Positions 56,175-64,000 of a stretch of DNA of 64,000 nt are shown here, in pieces. The stretch spans positions 248,001 to 312,000 of the forward strand of contig NZ_NQJF01000002.1 in NCBI RefSeq assembly GCF_002245495.1, read 5' to 3'. The DNA is from Oceanimonas baumannii. Its GTDB lineage: Bacteria; Pseudomonadota; Gammaproteobacteria; Enterobacterales; Aeromonadaceae. A program made the translations under genes and the position numbers. The notes beneath the pieces were generated by a model that saw only the letters and a program-made list of their open reading frames with translations, was not told the origin of the DNA and did not search any database. Position 1 is the stretch's first letter. Every line of letters starts with the position of its first letter.

Positions 56175-56467
56175 CACTGGTTGAGCAGTTAGAAAAGCTG
56201 GATGAGAGTGTGCTTGCCGCGCTGGTCAATCCAGATGCTCTGGATGAGCAGTGGTTGTCTGAGCAATTGCAGACCAGGGCACACTTATTGCAGCAGCTTA
56301 TTGAGCAAGGGAGTGTGTCCGAGCATGACTCGGCAGCCCTTATTCAGCGCTCCCGCCAGCTTAAAGCGTCTGCCGAAGCGGTTAAGCAACAGTTGGGTGA
56401 CAAGCTGAAAAGTATGAAAAAGGGCCGGCGTTCGGTGCAGGCCTATCAAACCGTTAAACGAAACTAA
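56171..56467 (+). CDS. FliT/FlaI-type flagellar chaperone
   Basis: A 98-residue, all-helical acidic protein that ends in a basic tail (KSMKKGRRSVQAYQTVKRN). Position between fliD and fliS and its size agree with FliT of enterobacteria and FlaI of Vibrio, which are FliD chaperones. Sequence likeness alone is low, so the assignment leans on context. It overlaps fliD by 4 bp. Confidence 0.78.
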   Translation: MTLVEQLEKLDESVLAALVNPDALDEQWLSEQLQTRAHLLQQLIEQGSVSEHDSAALIQRSRQLKASAEAVKQQLGDKLKSMKKGRRSVQAYQTVKRN

Positions 56468-56490
56468 TTGTTATTCAGGAGTAAGTATCC

Positions 56491-56886
56491 ATGCGCGGCT
56501 CAATGAAAGCCTATAAATCCGTGGCTCTGGACAGCCAGAAAACCGTGGCCTCGCCTTATAAAGTAGTGCAAATGCTGCTGGCCGGCGCACTGGAACGACT
56601 GGCCCGGGCACGTTCAGCCATGGAGCAGAGCAAGCGTGCCGAGCAAGGCGAGCTGCTTGGCTCGGCCATGACCATTGTTGCCGAACTGCGTGCCGCTCTG
56701 GATCACCAGGAAGGCGGCGATATTTCTGCCAACCTTGATAACCTTTATGAATTTATGATGGCGGAGCTGGTGGTGGCCAACAGCGAAAACAGTATTGAAA
56801 AGCTCGAGTCCATCAGCGCCTTGCTGCGTGAAATCAAGGAAGCCTGGGACGCTATTCCCGTTGAACAGCAACAAATTCCTGCCTGA
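56491..56886 (+). CDS. fliS: Flagellin export chaperone FliS
   Basis: FliS binds the flagellin C-terminus and prevents early polymerisation. The 131-residue protein has the FliS pattern SPYKVVQMLLAGALERLARARSAMEQ, then ELRAALDHQEGGDISANLDNLYEFMMAELVVANSENSIEKL. It is followed by a hairpin terminator. Confidence 0.95.
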   Translation: MRGSMKAYKSVALDSQKTVASPYKVVQMLLAGALERLARARSAMEQSKRAEQGELLGSAMTIVAELRAALDHQEGGDISANLDNLYEFMMAELVVANSENSIEKLESISALLREIKEAWDAIPVEQQQIPA

Positions 56887-56892
56887 TTACCC

Positions 56893-56928
56893 TTCAGCCC
56901 GCTGCAAACAGCGGGCTGAATTGTCTTT
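56893..56928 (+). terminator. Terminator after fliS
   Basis: TTCAGCCCGCTG and CAGCGGGCTGAA make a perfect 12-bp stem with loop CAAA, then TTGTCTTT. Confidence 0.85.
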
Positions 56929-56973
56929 AATGCCCCGCCATTCGTCAAAAAAATATCCACTCCTGCCCTAAAC

Positions 56974-57014
56974 TTGATCCTGATCAATAAAAGTGGCTCT
57001 TCTGCGACTATCTT
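56974..57014 (+). promoter_or_regulatory. Predicted FNR-type promoter of flrA
   Basis: TTGATCCTGATCAA (56974-56987) is an exact TTGAT-N4-ATCAA FNR dyad. A TATCTT -10 candidate starts 28.5 bp after its centre (57009-57014), placing the dyad near -41. This is the same geometry as at the DUF3149 gene. The -10 is only a partial match, and the leader to flrA would be about 160 nt. Confidence 0.55.
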
Positions 57015-57071
57015 TGTCGAGTTGTTTTGACGCCTGTGTCAGAATTACGACTAAAGTTGGTTTCATGTCAA

Positions 57072-57110
57072 TATCACCTTGGTGTGGTTATATATCACTT
57101 TAGTGTGGTT
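57072..57110. promoter_or_regulatory. Tandem operator candidate in the flrA leader
   Basis: TATCACCTTGGTGTGGTT (57072-57089) and TATCACTTTAGTGTGGTT (57093-57110) are direct repeats at a 21-bp period. Their only two differences (C to T, and G to A) fall at paired positions, so the dyads CACC-TT-GGTG and CACT-TT-AGTG are both perfect. A 21-bp period puts both on the same face of the helix, as for cooperative dimers. The regulator is unknown. Confidence 0.6.
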
Positions 57111-57181
57111 CTGATGTCGAGCCGGGAAGAAAAATCAGAAACCAATCCAATAACCAAGTGAATTTAAAGGATATTTACCCT

Positions 57182-58633
57182 ATGGGCTTTAACGGCTGTG
57201 TCTTGATCATGGATCATAACCAGGAGCGACGGTCAAGGCTTGAGGCTATCCTTTCTTTTATGCAGGTTGAGTGGCGCAGTGGCAGCCGTGCCAGTGATCT
57301 TGCGTGGCTGCGTGAGCAGCCCAACACCATGACGGTACTGCTGGGGGAAACGGACTTTCCACTCCAGGAGCTGCTTGATGATCATTCCCACCATGTGTTT
57401 ATCAGCCTGCACCCTGGTCAGTGCCAGGCCAATAATCTGCTGGGCACCCTGAAAGAGCTCACTTACGACGAGCTGACCCGGCTGTTGCATCAGGCATCGC
57501 AATGGCGTCCTGTTACCGTGAGTGATGAACAAAACGAGCAGCTGAAAACCTTGCTGGTGGGCGAAAGCGCCGGCATGCAAGAGGTGAAAGTCCTTATCCG
57601 GCAGGTGGCCGACAAGCAGGCCAATGTGTTGCTGCTGGGAGAGTCTGGTACCGGCAAGGAAGTCATTGCGCAAGCTATACATTTATTGTCACAACAGTCT
57701 GCTGGCCCTTTTGTACCCATCAACTGTGGTGCCATTCCGGCCGAATTGCTGGAAAGTGAGTTGTTCGGTCATGAAAAAGGGGCCTTTACCGGTGCTGTGG
57801 CGGCACGTAAAGGCCGCTTTGAACTGGCCGAAGGCGGCACCCTGTTTCTGGATGAAATAGGCGATATGCCGCTGCCTATGCAGGTAAAATTATTACGCGT
57901 GTTACAGGAGCGGACCTTTGAACGGGTAGGAGGCACTCGCCCGATTAAGACCAATGTGCGTATTATTGCTGCCACTCACCGGGATCTGGAAGTCATGATC
58001 CAGGAGCAGCGTTTTCGGGAAGATTTATATTACCGGCTGAATGTATTTCCTATTATTTCCCCCCCGCTGCGTCAGCGTCAGGACGATTTGCCATTGTTGC
58101 TGAGTGAGCTCGTTGCACGCCATCGTGAAAACCATCAGGTGAATATTTCTTTTTCTGCCCAAGCCGTGAATACCCTGCAGGGCTATCACTGGCCCGGAAA
58201 TGTGCGGGAGTTGTCCAACCTGGTGGAACGTATGATGATCATGTGCCCGGGACAGCAGGTGGAGCCCGGGGATTTGCCGGAAAAATACCGCGGCGATTAT
58301 GTGCCCGAGGTGTTCGACGAAATGGACGAGCAGGCAGCACTGGCGTCCGTTTTTTCGAGCAACAGTGACGAACCTGAAGATGACGGCGCTGCTTTTTTTG
58401 AGTTTGAGCCGGATGAAGAAATCCACACAGCGGTAAACGGTGATCTGCATATTCCTGATTTAACTTCTGAATGCTATAACCTGAAGGAAGTGCTGGCCAG
58501 CATTGAAATCGATGTGATTGGCAAGGCGCTGGATGCCAATGAGGGAGTGGTTGCCCGGGCCGCCGAACATCTGGGTATGCGGCGCACTACCCTGGTGGAA
58601 AAAATGAAAAAATATGGCATAGCAAGGGATTAA
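57182..58633 (+). CDS. flrA: Flagellar master regulator FlrA (sigma-54 enhancer-binding protein)
   Basis: FlrA starts the polar flagellar cascade by activating sigma-54 promoters such as flrBC. The ATG 57182 follows AAAGGA, giving 483 residues; a GTG at 57158 would add 8. The N-terminal domain is a FleQ-type, receiver-like domain lacking the usual phosphorylatable aspartate. The AAA+ domain has Walker A GESGTGKE (153-160), the sigma-54 contact loop GAFTGA (200-205) and Walker [10 protein letters not shown] Fis-type helix-turn-helix ends the protein ([24 protein letters not shown]). FlrA/FleQ proteins are c-di-GMP responsive. An acidic linker (about 380-430) precedes the HTH. Confidence 0.93.
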   Translation: MGFNGCVLIMDHNQERRSRLEAILSFMQVEWRSGSRASDLAWLREQPNTMTVLLGETDFPLQELLDDHSHHVFISLHPGQCQANNLLGTLKELTYDELTRLLHQASQWRPVTVSDEQNEQLKTLLVGESAGMQEVKVLIRQVADKQANVLLLGESGTGKEVIAQAIHLLSQQSAGPFVPINCGAIPAELLESELFGHEKGAFTGAVAARKGRFELAEGGTLFLDEIGDMPLPMQVKLLRVLQERTFERVGGTRPIKTNVRIIAATHRDLEVMIQEQRFREDLYYRLNVFPIISPPLRQRQDDLPLLLSELVARHRENHQVNISFSAQAVNTLQGYHWPGNVRELSNLVERMMIMCPGQQVEPGDLPEKYRGDYVPEVFDEMDEQAALASVFSSNSDEPEDDGAAFFEFEPDEEIHTAVNGDLHIPDLTSECYNLKEVLASIEIDVIGKALDANEGVVARAAEHLGMRRTTLVEKMKKYGIARD

Positions 58634-58636
58634 TCC

Positions 58637-58809
58637 CCCTTACGGGGAGCTGGAAGCCGTCAGTTATCAGCTGTAAGACGATTTTAGCGAGCTGTAATGC
58701 CGAGCTCAGTCCGAGAAATGAAAGGTGCTGGCAATTAGTAATGCTGTAAGCACTGTACTTTATTTTTTGACAACTCGATCGTCTGACAGCTTACAGCTGA
58801 TAGCTTAAC
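58637..58809. repeat. MITE-like intergenic repeat element, copy 2
   Basis: Lies between the flrA stop and the flrB promoter. The left end is CCCCTTACGGGGAGCTG, then TTATCAGCTGTAAG (58664-58677). The right end, CTTACAGCTGATAGCTTA (58790-58807), is the exact inverse of an 18-mer at 38447-38464. The two ends of this element are thus inverted relative to each other, about 170 bp apart, with no coding capacity. Confidence 0.72.
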
Positions 58810-58822
58810 GTTGGCCCTTAGC

Positions 58823-58838
58823 TGGCACGTATTTTGAA
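58823..58838 (+). promoter_or_regulatory. Sigma-54 promoter of flrBC
   Basis: TGGCACGTATTTTGAA has a perfect -24 half and correct 10-bp spacing, but the -12 reads TTGA in place of TTGC. The predicted transcription start is only one or two bases before the flrB ATG. Confidence 0.62.
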
Positions 58839-58849
58839 TAATACCAGTC

Positions 58850-59872
58850 ATGATACCTTTCAACTCTGCTATTGCTGTGCCCGATGCGCCTTGGTTTGAT
58901 GTACTGGGGCCGGAGCAGCTGGAACAAATTCTGCACACCATGCCCGGCGGTCTGCTGTGGGTGGATGGTCAGGGGGTGGTCAGCCGGGCCAACGCCGCCG
59001 CCCGCGGGCTGTTGGATGAGCCACTGCTGAATATTCCCTGGCTTGAGGTGATTTCCCGTGATTTTGCGCCTCGGCCCGACGATGGCCTGCAGGTGTCATT
59101 GAAAAATGGCCGCCGGGTGCAGCTGGCCATTTCCCATCTAGAAGGGCAGCCCGGGCAGCTGGTGCAGTTAACGGATCTCACCCCCACCCGAGCCTGGGTT
59201 GAACAGCAGAGTCATGCCGAGCGGCTGGCGGCATTGGGCCGCATGGCGGCAACCCTTGCTCATCAAATTCGTACGCCGCTGGCGGCCGCCACTCTGTACG
59301 GGGCCAATCTAGCCAGTTCCAGCCTGAATACGGCGCAGCGAGAGCGCTTTCAGGGCCGGCTGATGGAAAGGCTGAGCGATATTGAGCGTCAAATAAGCGA
59401 CATTCTGTTGTTTGCCCGTCCGGATCAGGCGGCACTGGCCGAGCCGTTGTGCGTGCCTGCATTACTCAATGACATTACCGACACCGCCGGCACCTTGTTT
59501 GCGGACAACGTCCGCCTGCAATGCCGGGCGGAGCCGGGCTTGATCATGATGGGCAATGTTAACAGTCTCAGGGGCATCATGCTTAATCTGCTGGAAAATG
59601 CCGTGGAAGCCGGAGCCAGTGAGTTGACGGTGAACGCCAGTGCGCAGCAGCAGCAATTGCTTATTCAGGTAACGGATAACGGCAAGGGAATGAGCCGCGA
59701 GCTGCAGCAGCAAGTTTTTACGCCTTTTTTTACTACCCGCAGCCAGGGCACCGGCCTTGGTTTGGCGGCGGTGGCCTCGGTAATACGCGCCCATCAGGGC
59801 AGGGTAGAAGTCAGCTCTGCAGAGGGGCAGGGTAGTTGCTTCAGCCTGTGGCTGCCATTGGCGACAGAATAA
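58850..59872 (+). CDS. flrB: Flagellar sensor histidine kinase FlrB
   Basis: FlrB phosphorylates FlrC to open the middle flagellar genes. The 340-residue protein has no membrane segment and is cytoplasmic. It has a small PAS-like sensor (about 15-110, MPGGLLWVDGQGVVSRANAAAR), then the dimerisation helix with H138 in LAHQIRTPLAA. The ATPase boxes are N (LLENAVEAG), G1 (DNGKGMS) and G2 (GTGLGLAAV). No Shine-Dalgarno is visible before ATG 58850; a GTG at 58877 is the next in-frame option. Confidence 0.93.
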   Translation: MIPFNSAIAVPDAPWFDVLGPEQLEQILHTMPGGLLWVDGQGVVSRANAAARGLLDEPLLNIPWLEVISRDFAPRPDDGLQVSLKNGRRVQLAISHLEGQPGQLVQLTDLTPTRAWVEQQSHAERLAALGRMAATLAHQIRTPLAAATLYGANLASSSLNTAQRERFQGRLMERLSDIERQISDILLFARPDQAALAEPLCVPALLNDITDTAGTLFADNVRLQCRAEPGLIMMGNVNSLRGIMLNLLENAVEAGASELTVNASAQQQQLLIQVTDNGKGMSRELQQQVFTPFFTTRSQGTGLGLAAVASVIRAHQGRVEVSSAEGQGSCFSLWLPLATE

Positions 59873-59945
59873 TGTACACGGGTGAAAACGTTTTCTTTTC
59901 TCTGTGGTCACTCGGTGGGGACAGGAGTTCGGTGCGGTATGTCAT

Positions 59946-60005
59946 GGATCTCCGCCTTCGCGGAGATGACGGTGGGTAAGGGTGGAGATGACGGTGGGTA
60001 GGGGT
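59946..60005. repeat. Hairpin repeat with 22-bp tandem units between flrB and flrC
   Basis: GGATCTCCGCCTTCGCGGAG begins a copy of the dispersed hairpin family (59946-59973). Its right arm is repeated in tandem: two 22-bp units (59962-59983 and 59984-60005) differ at one base, and a partial third follows. The element splits flrB from flrC. Confidence 0.75.
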
Positions 60006-60032
60006 GAATATGACGACCTTTAAAGCAGAGAT

Positions 60033-60053
60033 CTTGATGGGTTAGCCATCAAG
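60033..60053 (+). promoter_or_regulatory. Hairpin in the flrC leader
   Basis: CTTGATGG-GTTAG-CCATCAAG is a perfect 8-bp stem just before the flrC ribosome-binding site AGGGA. It could modulate translation. The 9-bp gap between TTGAT and ATCAA rules out an FNR site. Confidence 0.4.
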
Positions 60054-60070
60054 TTGAATAGGGAAACATG

Positions 60071-61387
60071 ATGAATATCGATATTCTGATTGTGGAAGAC
60101 GATAGCGGTCTGCAGCAGGCATTGCAAGACACCCTGGAGCTGGCCGGGCTGACAAGCCAGTGTGTGAACAGCGCTGAAGAGGCCATCCTTTATTTACAGC
60201 AAACGCCGGTGCGTATGGTGATTACTGATGTGCAGATGGCGGGCATGAATGGTCTGGAGCTGCTGGAGTGGATAAATGAGCGGCTGCCGGGACTGCCGGT
60301 GCTGGTGATTACCGCCCATGCTCAGGTATCGGGAGCGGTTACCGCCATGCGTGCCGGTGCCGTGGATTATCTGGCCAAGCCCTTTACCCCAGAGGCCTTG
60401 CTGGAGCGGGTGCGCCGGTATGTGCGTCCTGAGTCTGTCGACAGCGACGACCCTGTTGCCGAAGATGTTGCCAGTCGTCAGTTGCTGCAGCTGGCGGCGC
60501 GGGTCGCCGTGACCGAGGCCAGTGTGATGATCTCCGGTCCGAGTGGTACCGGCAAGGAGGTGCTGGCGCGGTTTATTCATGCCCGTTCAGCCAGGGCCAC
60601 TAAACCGTTCGTGGCCATCAACTGTGCTGCCATTCCCGATAATATGCTGGAAGCAACCTTGTTCGGCTATGAAAAGGGGGCGTTTACCGGTGCGGTACAG
60701 GCCTGCCCGGGCAAGTTTGAGCTGGCCGACGAAGGTACCTTGCTGCTGGATGAAATTACTGAAATGGATGTGAACCTTCAGGCCAAGTTACTGCGGGTGC
60801 TGCAGGAGCAGGAAGTAGAACGTCTGGGGGGGCGAAAAAGCCTGCGGCTGAATGTACGGGTACTGGCCACCAGTAACCGTGATTTGCGCAAAGCCGTATC
60901 TGAAGGGCGCTTCAGAGAAGATCTGTATTATCGCCTGAATGTGTTTCCGCTGGTGTGGCCGGCGCTGGCCGAGCGCCCCGACGATATTTTGCCGCTGGCC
61001 CGTTTTCTGTTAAATCGGCACGGTGCCATGCAGGGGCGGCATGGCATAAGCCTGTCGGCCGACGCCGAAAAACGGCTGAAAAACTGGCATTGGCCAGGCA
61101 ATGTACGGGAACTGGATAATGTGATGCAGCGGGCACTGATCCTGGCTGGCGGCCATCAGATTTCCGCCGGTGATATTTTCCTGGATGATGCCGGCCCCTG
61201 TGTTGCTGCGGCTCCCCGTGAGCTTGGCGATAAACTGGAAAGCCAGGAGCACCGAATTATTCTGCAGGCGCTGCAAAGCAGTGGCGGCAGCCGGCGGGAA
61301 GTTGCCGAACAGCTGGGGATCAGCCCGCGTACCTTGCGTTACAAGCTGGCCCGTATGCGTGATGCCGGCATCGAAGTTCCGGTTTAA
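60071..61387 (+). CDS. flrC: Flagellar response regulator FlrC (sigma-54 activator)
   Basis: FlrC, phosphorylated by FlrB, activates sigma-54 promoters of basal-body and hook genes. The second of two ATG codons (60071) is better spaced from AGGGA than the first (60068), giving 438 residues. The receiver has D53 in VITDVQMAGMNG and K about 102 in DYLAKPF. The AAA+ domain has Walker A GPSGTGKE, GAFTGA, and a Fis-type HTH ends the protein (SRREVAEQLGISPRTLRYKLARM). The likely targets are the sigma-54 sites before flgB, flgF, flgT and fliE. Confidence 0.94.
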   Translation: MNIDILIVEDDSGLQQALQDTLELAGLTSQCVNSAEEAILYLQQTPVRMVITDVQMAGMNGLELLEWINERLPGLPVLVITAHAQVSGAVTAMRAGAVDYLAKPFTPEALLERVRRYVRPESVDSDDPVAEDVASRQLLQLAARVAVTEASVMISGPSGTGKEVLARFIHARSARATKPFVAINCAAIPDNMLEATLFGYEKGAFTGAVQACPGKFELADEGTLLLDEITEMDVNLQAKLLRVLQEQEVERLGGRKSLRLNVRVLATSNRDLRKAVSEGRFREDLYYRLNVFPLVWPALAERPDDILPLARFLLNRHGAMQGRHGISLSADAEKRLKNWHWPGNVRELDNVMQRALILAGGHQISAGDIFLDDAGPCVAAAPRELGDKLESQEHRIILQALQSSGGSRREVAEQLGISPRTLRYKLARMRDAGIEVPV

Positions 61388-61405
61388 CACGTACCAAAGA
61401 TGAAC

Positions 61406-61421
61406 TGGCCCGAGCTTTGCA
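61406..61421 (+). promoter_or_regulatory. Sigma-54 promoter of the fliEFG operon
   Basis: TGGCCCGAGCTTTGCA has GG and GC 10 bp apart and a strong -12 half. The predicted start is about 38 nt before fliE. Confidence 0.82.
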
Positions 61422-61469
61422 TTAATATGCGCGGGTTGTGTGAAATTCACTGATTGAGGAGCCATTATC

Positions 61470-61784
61470 ATGGACATTAAAGCCGCCGCATTGCTGGCAG
61501 AAATGCAGTCACTGCAGGGGGAAGCCCGGAATATGGCTGCGGTGCAGGAAACGGCACCCCGTCAGGATTTTGCTGAACTGCTGGGTCAGGCCGTGAACAA
61601 GGTGAATGGGCTGCAGCAAACCACCGGTGATTTGCGTACCCGCTTTGAACTGGGAGACCCTGCCGTGGGTCTGGAGCAGGTGATGATTTCTGCACAAAAA
61701 TCCAGCATTGCCTTTGATGCTACCGTACAGGTACGTAACAAGCTGGTGGAATCTTATAAAACCATTATGAACATGCCGGTGTAA
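61470..61784 (+). CDS. fliE: Flagellar hook-basal body complex protein FliE
   Basis: FliE links the MS-ring to the proximal rod. The 104-residue protein ends with VQVRNKLVESYKTIMNMPV, the FliE signature. GDPAVGLEQVMISAQKSSIAFDA precedes it. It is the first gene of the fliE-F-G unit and 11 bp from fliF. Confidence 0.95.
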   Translation: MDIKAAALLAEMQSLQGEARNMAAVQETAPRQDFAELLGQAVNKVNGLQQTTGDLRTRFELGDPAVGLEQVMISAQKSSIAFDATVQVRNKLVESYKTIMNMPV

Positions 61785-61795
61785 GGAGCTGACGG

Positions 61796-63502
61796 GTGGC
61801 TGACAATCCGCTGGCGGAAACCGACAGACGCACACTTCCGGCCAACAGCGATGGCGCCGACATGGAAGCACAAGAGCGAAAAAGTACGCCTTTTGCGCTG
61901 CTGGGCAATGCCGATGTGTTGCGCCAGATTGTTATTGTGCTGGCGCTGGCCATTTGCCTGGCCATGGCCATTTTTGTGCTGCTGTGGGGCAAAGAGCCCG
62001 AAATGCGGCCGTTGGGGGTGTATAACAATCAGGAACTGATTGAAACCCTCGACTACCTCGATGCGCAAAAGGTTGAATATAAAATTGATGGCAACAGTGT
62101 GCTGGTACGCGCCGATCAATATGCCGACATTCAGCTCGGTTTGCGCCGCTCTGGTCTTACTCAGGCACCACCTGAAGGCGACAGCATACTGCTTTCCGAT
62201 CCCGGTTTTGGCATCAGCCAGCGGCTGGAGCGTGAACGCCTTAACCTGAGCCGCGAGCGTCAGCTGGCGCGGGTGATAGAGCAATACAACAGCGTGGCCC
62301 GGGCGCAGGTGCTGCTGGCTATTCCCCGTGAAAACGTATTTGTGCGCGACAAGCGCAAACCCAGCGCCACTGTGGTACTGAATCTGCGCCGGGGCAGCAG
62401 TTTGCGCCAGGAAGAAGTGGACGCCATCGTCGATACGGTTGCCTCAGCGGTGTCTGATCTTACGCCTGGCCGGGTAACGGTGACCGATCAGAACGGACGC
62501 CTGCTCAACTCCGGCTCGCAGGATCCGCAGGCGGCCCGCAACCGGCGGGAATTTGAACTGCAGCAAACGCAGGAAGAAGAATATCGTCAGAAGATTGACG
62601 CCATTCTCAGTCCGGTGCTGGGGCTTGGCAATTATACCGCCGAGGTAGACCTGAACCTGGACTTCCGCCGCCATCAGCAAACCGTTAAAACTTTTAATCC
62701 CGACATGCCCGCGGTGCGCTCGGAAATGGTGATGGAAGACAACACCTCCGGCAACGGCCCCATTGGCATTCCCGGGGCCCTGACCAATCAGCCTCCGATG
62801 GATTCGGACATTCCCGAGCAGGCCGGGCAGACCTCGGAAAAAACCGGAACCGAGCGCAGCCGGCGCGAAGCCACCCGCAACTTTGAGCTGGACACCACCA
62901 TCAGCCATACCGAAAGCGCCGTGGGCGATATTCGCCGGCTGACGGTGTCGGTGGCGGTAGATTACAAGACAGTAACACAGGCCGATGGCACGGTAGACCG
63001 GGTTCCGCTTGAAAGTGCCGAGCTGGCCCGCATTGAGCGCCTGCTGAAAGGCGGACTGGGCTTTGATGTGAGCCGGGGAGATGCGCTGGAAGTGGTGAGC
63101 ATGTCGTTTAACCGGCCCGATCTCGATGCCGTGGCCGATATTCCTTTTTATGAACAGGCCTGGTTCTGGCGACTGGCGCGTATTCTGGGTGCCGTACTGG
63201 TGTTGGTGGTGCTGCTGCTGGCGCTGGTGCGGCCCATGGTAAAACGTCTGCTGAATATTGATGACAAGGCCGACGATCTGGATCTGGATGGCCAGAGTGC
63301 GCTGTCGGGCAGTGATGATCTGGAGCTGCTGGCGCAGCAGGCTGAGCTGGAAGACGGTATGTTCGGTATCAAGGACGGCCAGCTCCGGTTACCGGACCTG
63401 AATAAAGACGAAGACTTGCTGTCGGCGGTGCGTGCGTTGGTGTCCAACGAGCCGGATCTGGCGGCACAGGTAATCAGAGACTGGGTGCAAAGCGATGACT
63501 GA
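61796..63502 (+). CDS. fliF: Flagellar MS-ring protein FliF
   Basis: FliF forms the membrane/supramembrane ring. The 568-residue protein starts at GTG 61796. It has two transmembrane helices (about 37-62 and 457-480) enclosing the ring-building domains, with NNQELIETLDYLDAQKVEYKI, SRERQLARVIEQYNSVARAQVLLAIPRENVF and NYTAEVDLNLDF. The cytoplasmic tail ends in the FliG-binding stretch VRALVSNEPDLAAQVIRDWVQSDD. Overlaps fliG by 8 bp. Confidence 0.96.
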   Translation: MADNPLAETDRRTLPANSDGADMEAQERKSTPFALLGNADVLRQIVIVLALAICLAMAIFVLLWGKEPEMRPLGVYNNQELIETLDYLDAQKVEYKIDGNSVLVRADQYADIQLGLRRSGLTQAPPEGDSILLSDPGFGISQRLERERLNLSRERQLARVIEQYNSVARAQVLLAIPRENVFVRDKRKPSATVVLNLRRGSSLRQEEVDAIVDTVASAVSDLTPGRVTVTDQNGRLLNSGSQDPQAARNRREFELQQTQEEEYRQKIDAILSPVLGLGNYTAEVDLNLDFRRHQQTVKTFNPDMPAVRSEMVMEDNTSGNGPIGIPGALTNQPPMDSDIPEQAGQTSEKTGTERSRREATRNFELDTTISHTESAVGDIRRLTVSVAVDYKTVTQADGTVDRVPLESAELARIERLLKGGLGFDVSRGDALEVVSMSFNRPDLDAVADIPFYEQAWFWRLARILGAVLVLVVLLLALVRPMVKRLLNIDDKADDLDLDGQSALSGSDDLELLAQQAELEDGMFGIKDGQLRLPDLNKDEDLLSAVRALVSNEPDLAAQVIRDWVQSDD

Positions 63503-64000
63503 TGATCAGGGACTGGTAATAACCGATGCCCAGCGGCAGCTGCTGTCGCGCATGACGGGCACCGAAAAGGCGGCCCTGCTGATGCTGAGCCTGCGGGAAG
63601 ACGATGCTGCCCAGATTTTTCGTCACCTCGATCCCAAACAGGTGCAGCGCCTGGGCATGAAAATGGCCGCCATGGGTGACTTCAGTCCGGATCGGGTCGG
63701 TGCCGTGCACCGCTTGTTCATTGAAGACATTCAGCGCTTTACCAAAATTGGTGTGGGCAGTCAGGACTTTGTGCGTAATGCCTTGGTGGCCGCGCTGGGT
63801 GAAGACAAGGCCGGCCGGTTGGTGAACCAGATTGCCGCCGGTGCCGGCTCCCGCGGTCTCGACTCGTTGAAGTGGATGGACGCCCGTCAGGTGGCCGGCA
63901 TTATTCACAATGAACACCCGCAAATTCAGACCATCGTATTGTCTTATCTCGATGCCGATCAGGCCGCGGCCATTTTGCAGCAGTTCCCTGAGCCGATGCG
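63495..64000 (+). CDS. fliG: Flagellar motor switch protein FliG (N-terminal part)
   Basis: FliG is the switch-complex protein that transmits torque. The visible 168 codons begin with ATG 63495, overlapping fliF by 8 bp. It has TGTEKAALLMLSLREDDAAQIFRHLDPKQVQRLGMKMA (N-domain binding FliF) and the start of the middle domain with IIHNEHPQIQTIVLSYLDADQAAAILQQFPE. The gene continues past the right edge. Confidence 0.95.
   Translation, partial: MTDDQGLVITDAQRQLLSRMTGTEKAALLMLSLREDDAAQIFRHLDPKQVQRLGMKMAAMGDFSPDRVGAVHRLFIEDIQRFTKIGVGSQDFVRNALVAALGEDKAGRLVNQIAAGAGSRGLDSLKWMDARQVAGIIHNEHPQIQTIVLSYLDADQAAAILQQFPEPM

Noticed and set aside
58728-58750. Second sigma-54 site before flrB (TGGCAATTAGTAATGC)
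   Set aside because: GG and GC are 11 bp apart instead of 10, and it lies inside the repeat element.
59962-60018. Short CRISPR array
   Set aside because: The 22-bp units abut without spacers and there are no cas genes; it is a tandem duplication of a hairpin repeat arm.
60033-60053. FNR site before flrC
   Set aside because: The gap between TTGAT and ATCAA is 9 bp, not 4; it is a simple hairpin.

Overview
The window reads as chromosomal DNA of a motile, polarly flagellated gammaproteobacterium, probably in the Aeromonadales (Oceanimonas, Oceanisphaera or Zobellella type). This placement is inference. It rests on the Vibrio/Aeromonas flagellar order (flgT-flgO-flgP, flgNMA, cheV-cheR, flgB-L, then flagellin-flaG-fliD-fliT-fliS-flrA-flrB-flrC-fliE-fliF-fliG), the polar H-ring genes flgO/P/T, the FlrA-type regulator, an E. 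coli-like asd, lysO, crr and zipA-ligA, and a moderately high GC content. No phage, insertion sequence, CRISPR array or defence island was found.

Regions: 1-18.4 kb is housekeeping: truncated ycaO, asd, the lysine exporter lysO, a four-gene basic amino-acid ABC importer, xthA, an RND efflux pair, two identical tRNA-Tyr genes, a second FabH-like ketoacyl synthase, a DUF393 protein, an M32 carboxypeptidase, smrA, a 50-residue DUF3149 membrane protein, a TraB/GumN protein, an SDR and tRNA-Arg(CCT). 18.5-35.3 kb is the first flagellar block. 35.3-52.4 kb is metabolic and envelope: an Orn/Lys/Arg decarboxylase, an SLT-like lipoprotein, D-serine dehydratase, an AGCS symporter, crr-hlyU-tmcA, cysK, an L,D-transpeptidase with a MepK-like endopeptidase, cysZ, zipA and ligA. 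52.4-64 kb is the second flagellar block, ending inside fliG.

A flagellar transcription cascade can be read from promoters. Sigma-54 (-24/-12) sites precede flgT, flgB, flgF, flrB and fliE. Sigma-28 (FliA) sites precede flgO, flgM and, in tandem, the flagellin gene. FlrA (an enhancer-binding protein) would drive flrBC, and FlrB/FlrC the hook and basal-body operons. FlgM would hold back FliA for the late genes.

The least expected signals are regulatory. A perfect FNR-type dyad lies upstream of flrA with class-II spacing to a possible -10. A pair of 18-bp direct repeats in the flrA leader differ only by a paired, symmetry-preserving substitution. A second FNR-type dyad with the same geometry lies upstream of the tiny DUF3149 gene. 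Two families of intergenic repeats are inserted around dsdA and between flrA, flrB and flrC. ptsH and ptsI are missing between cysK and crr.
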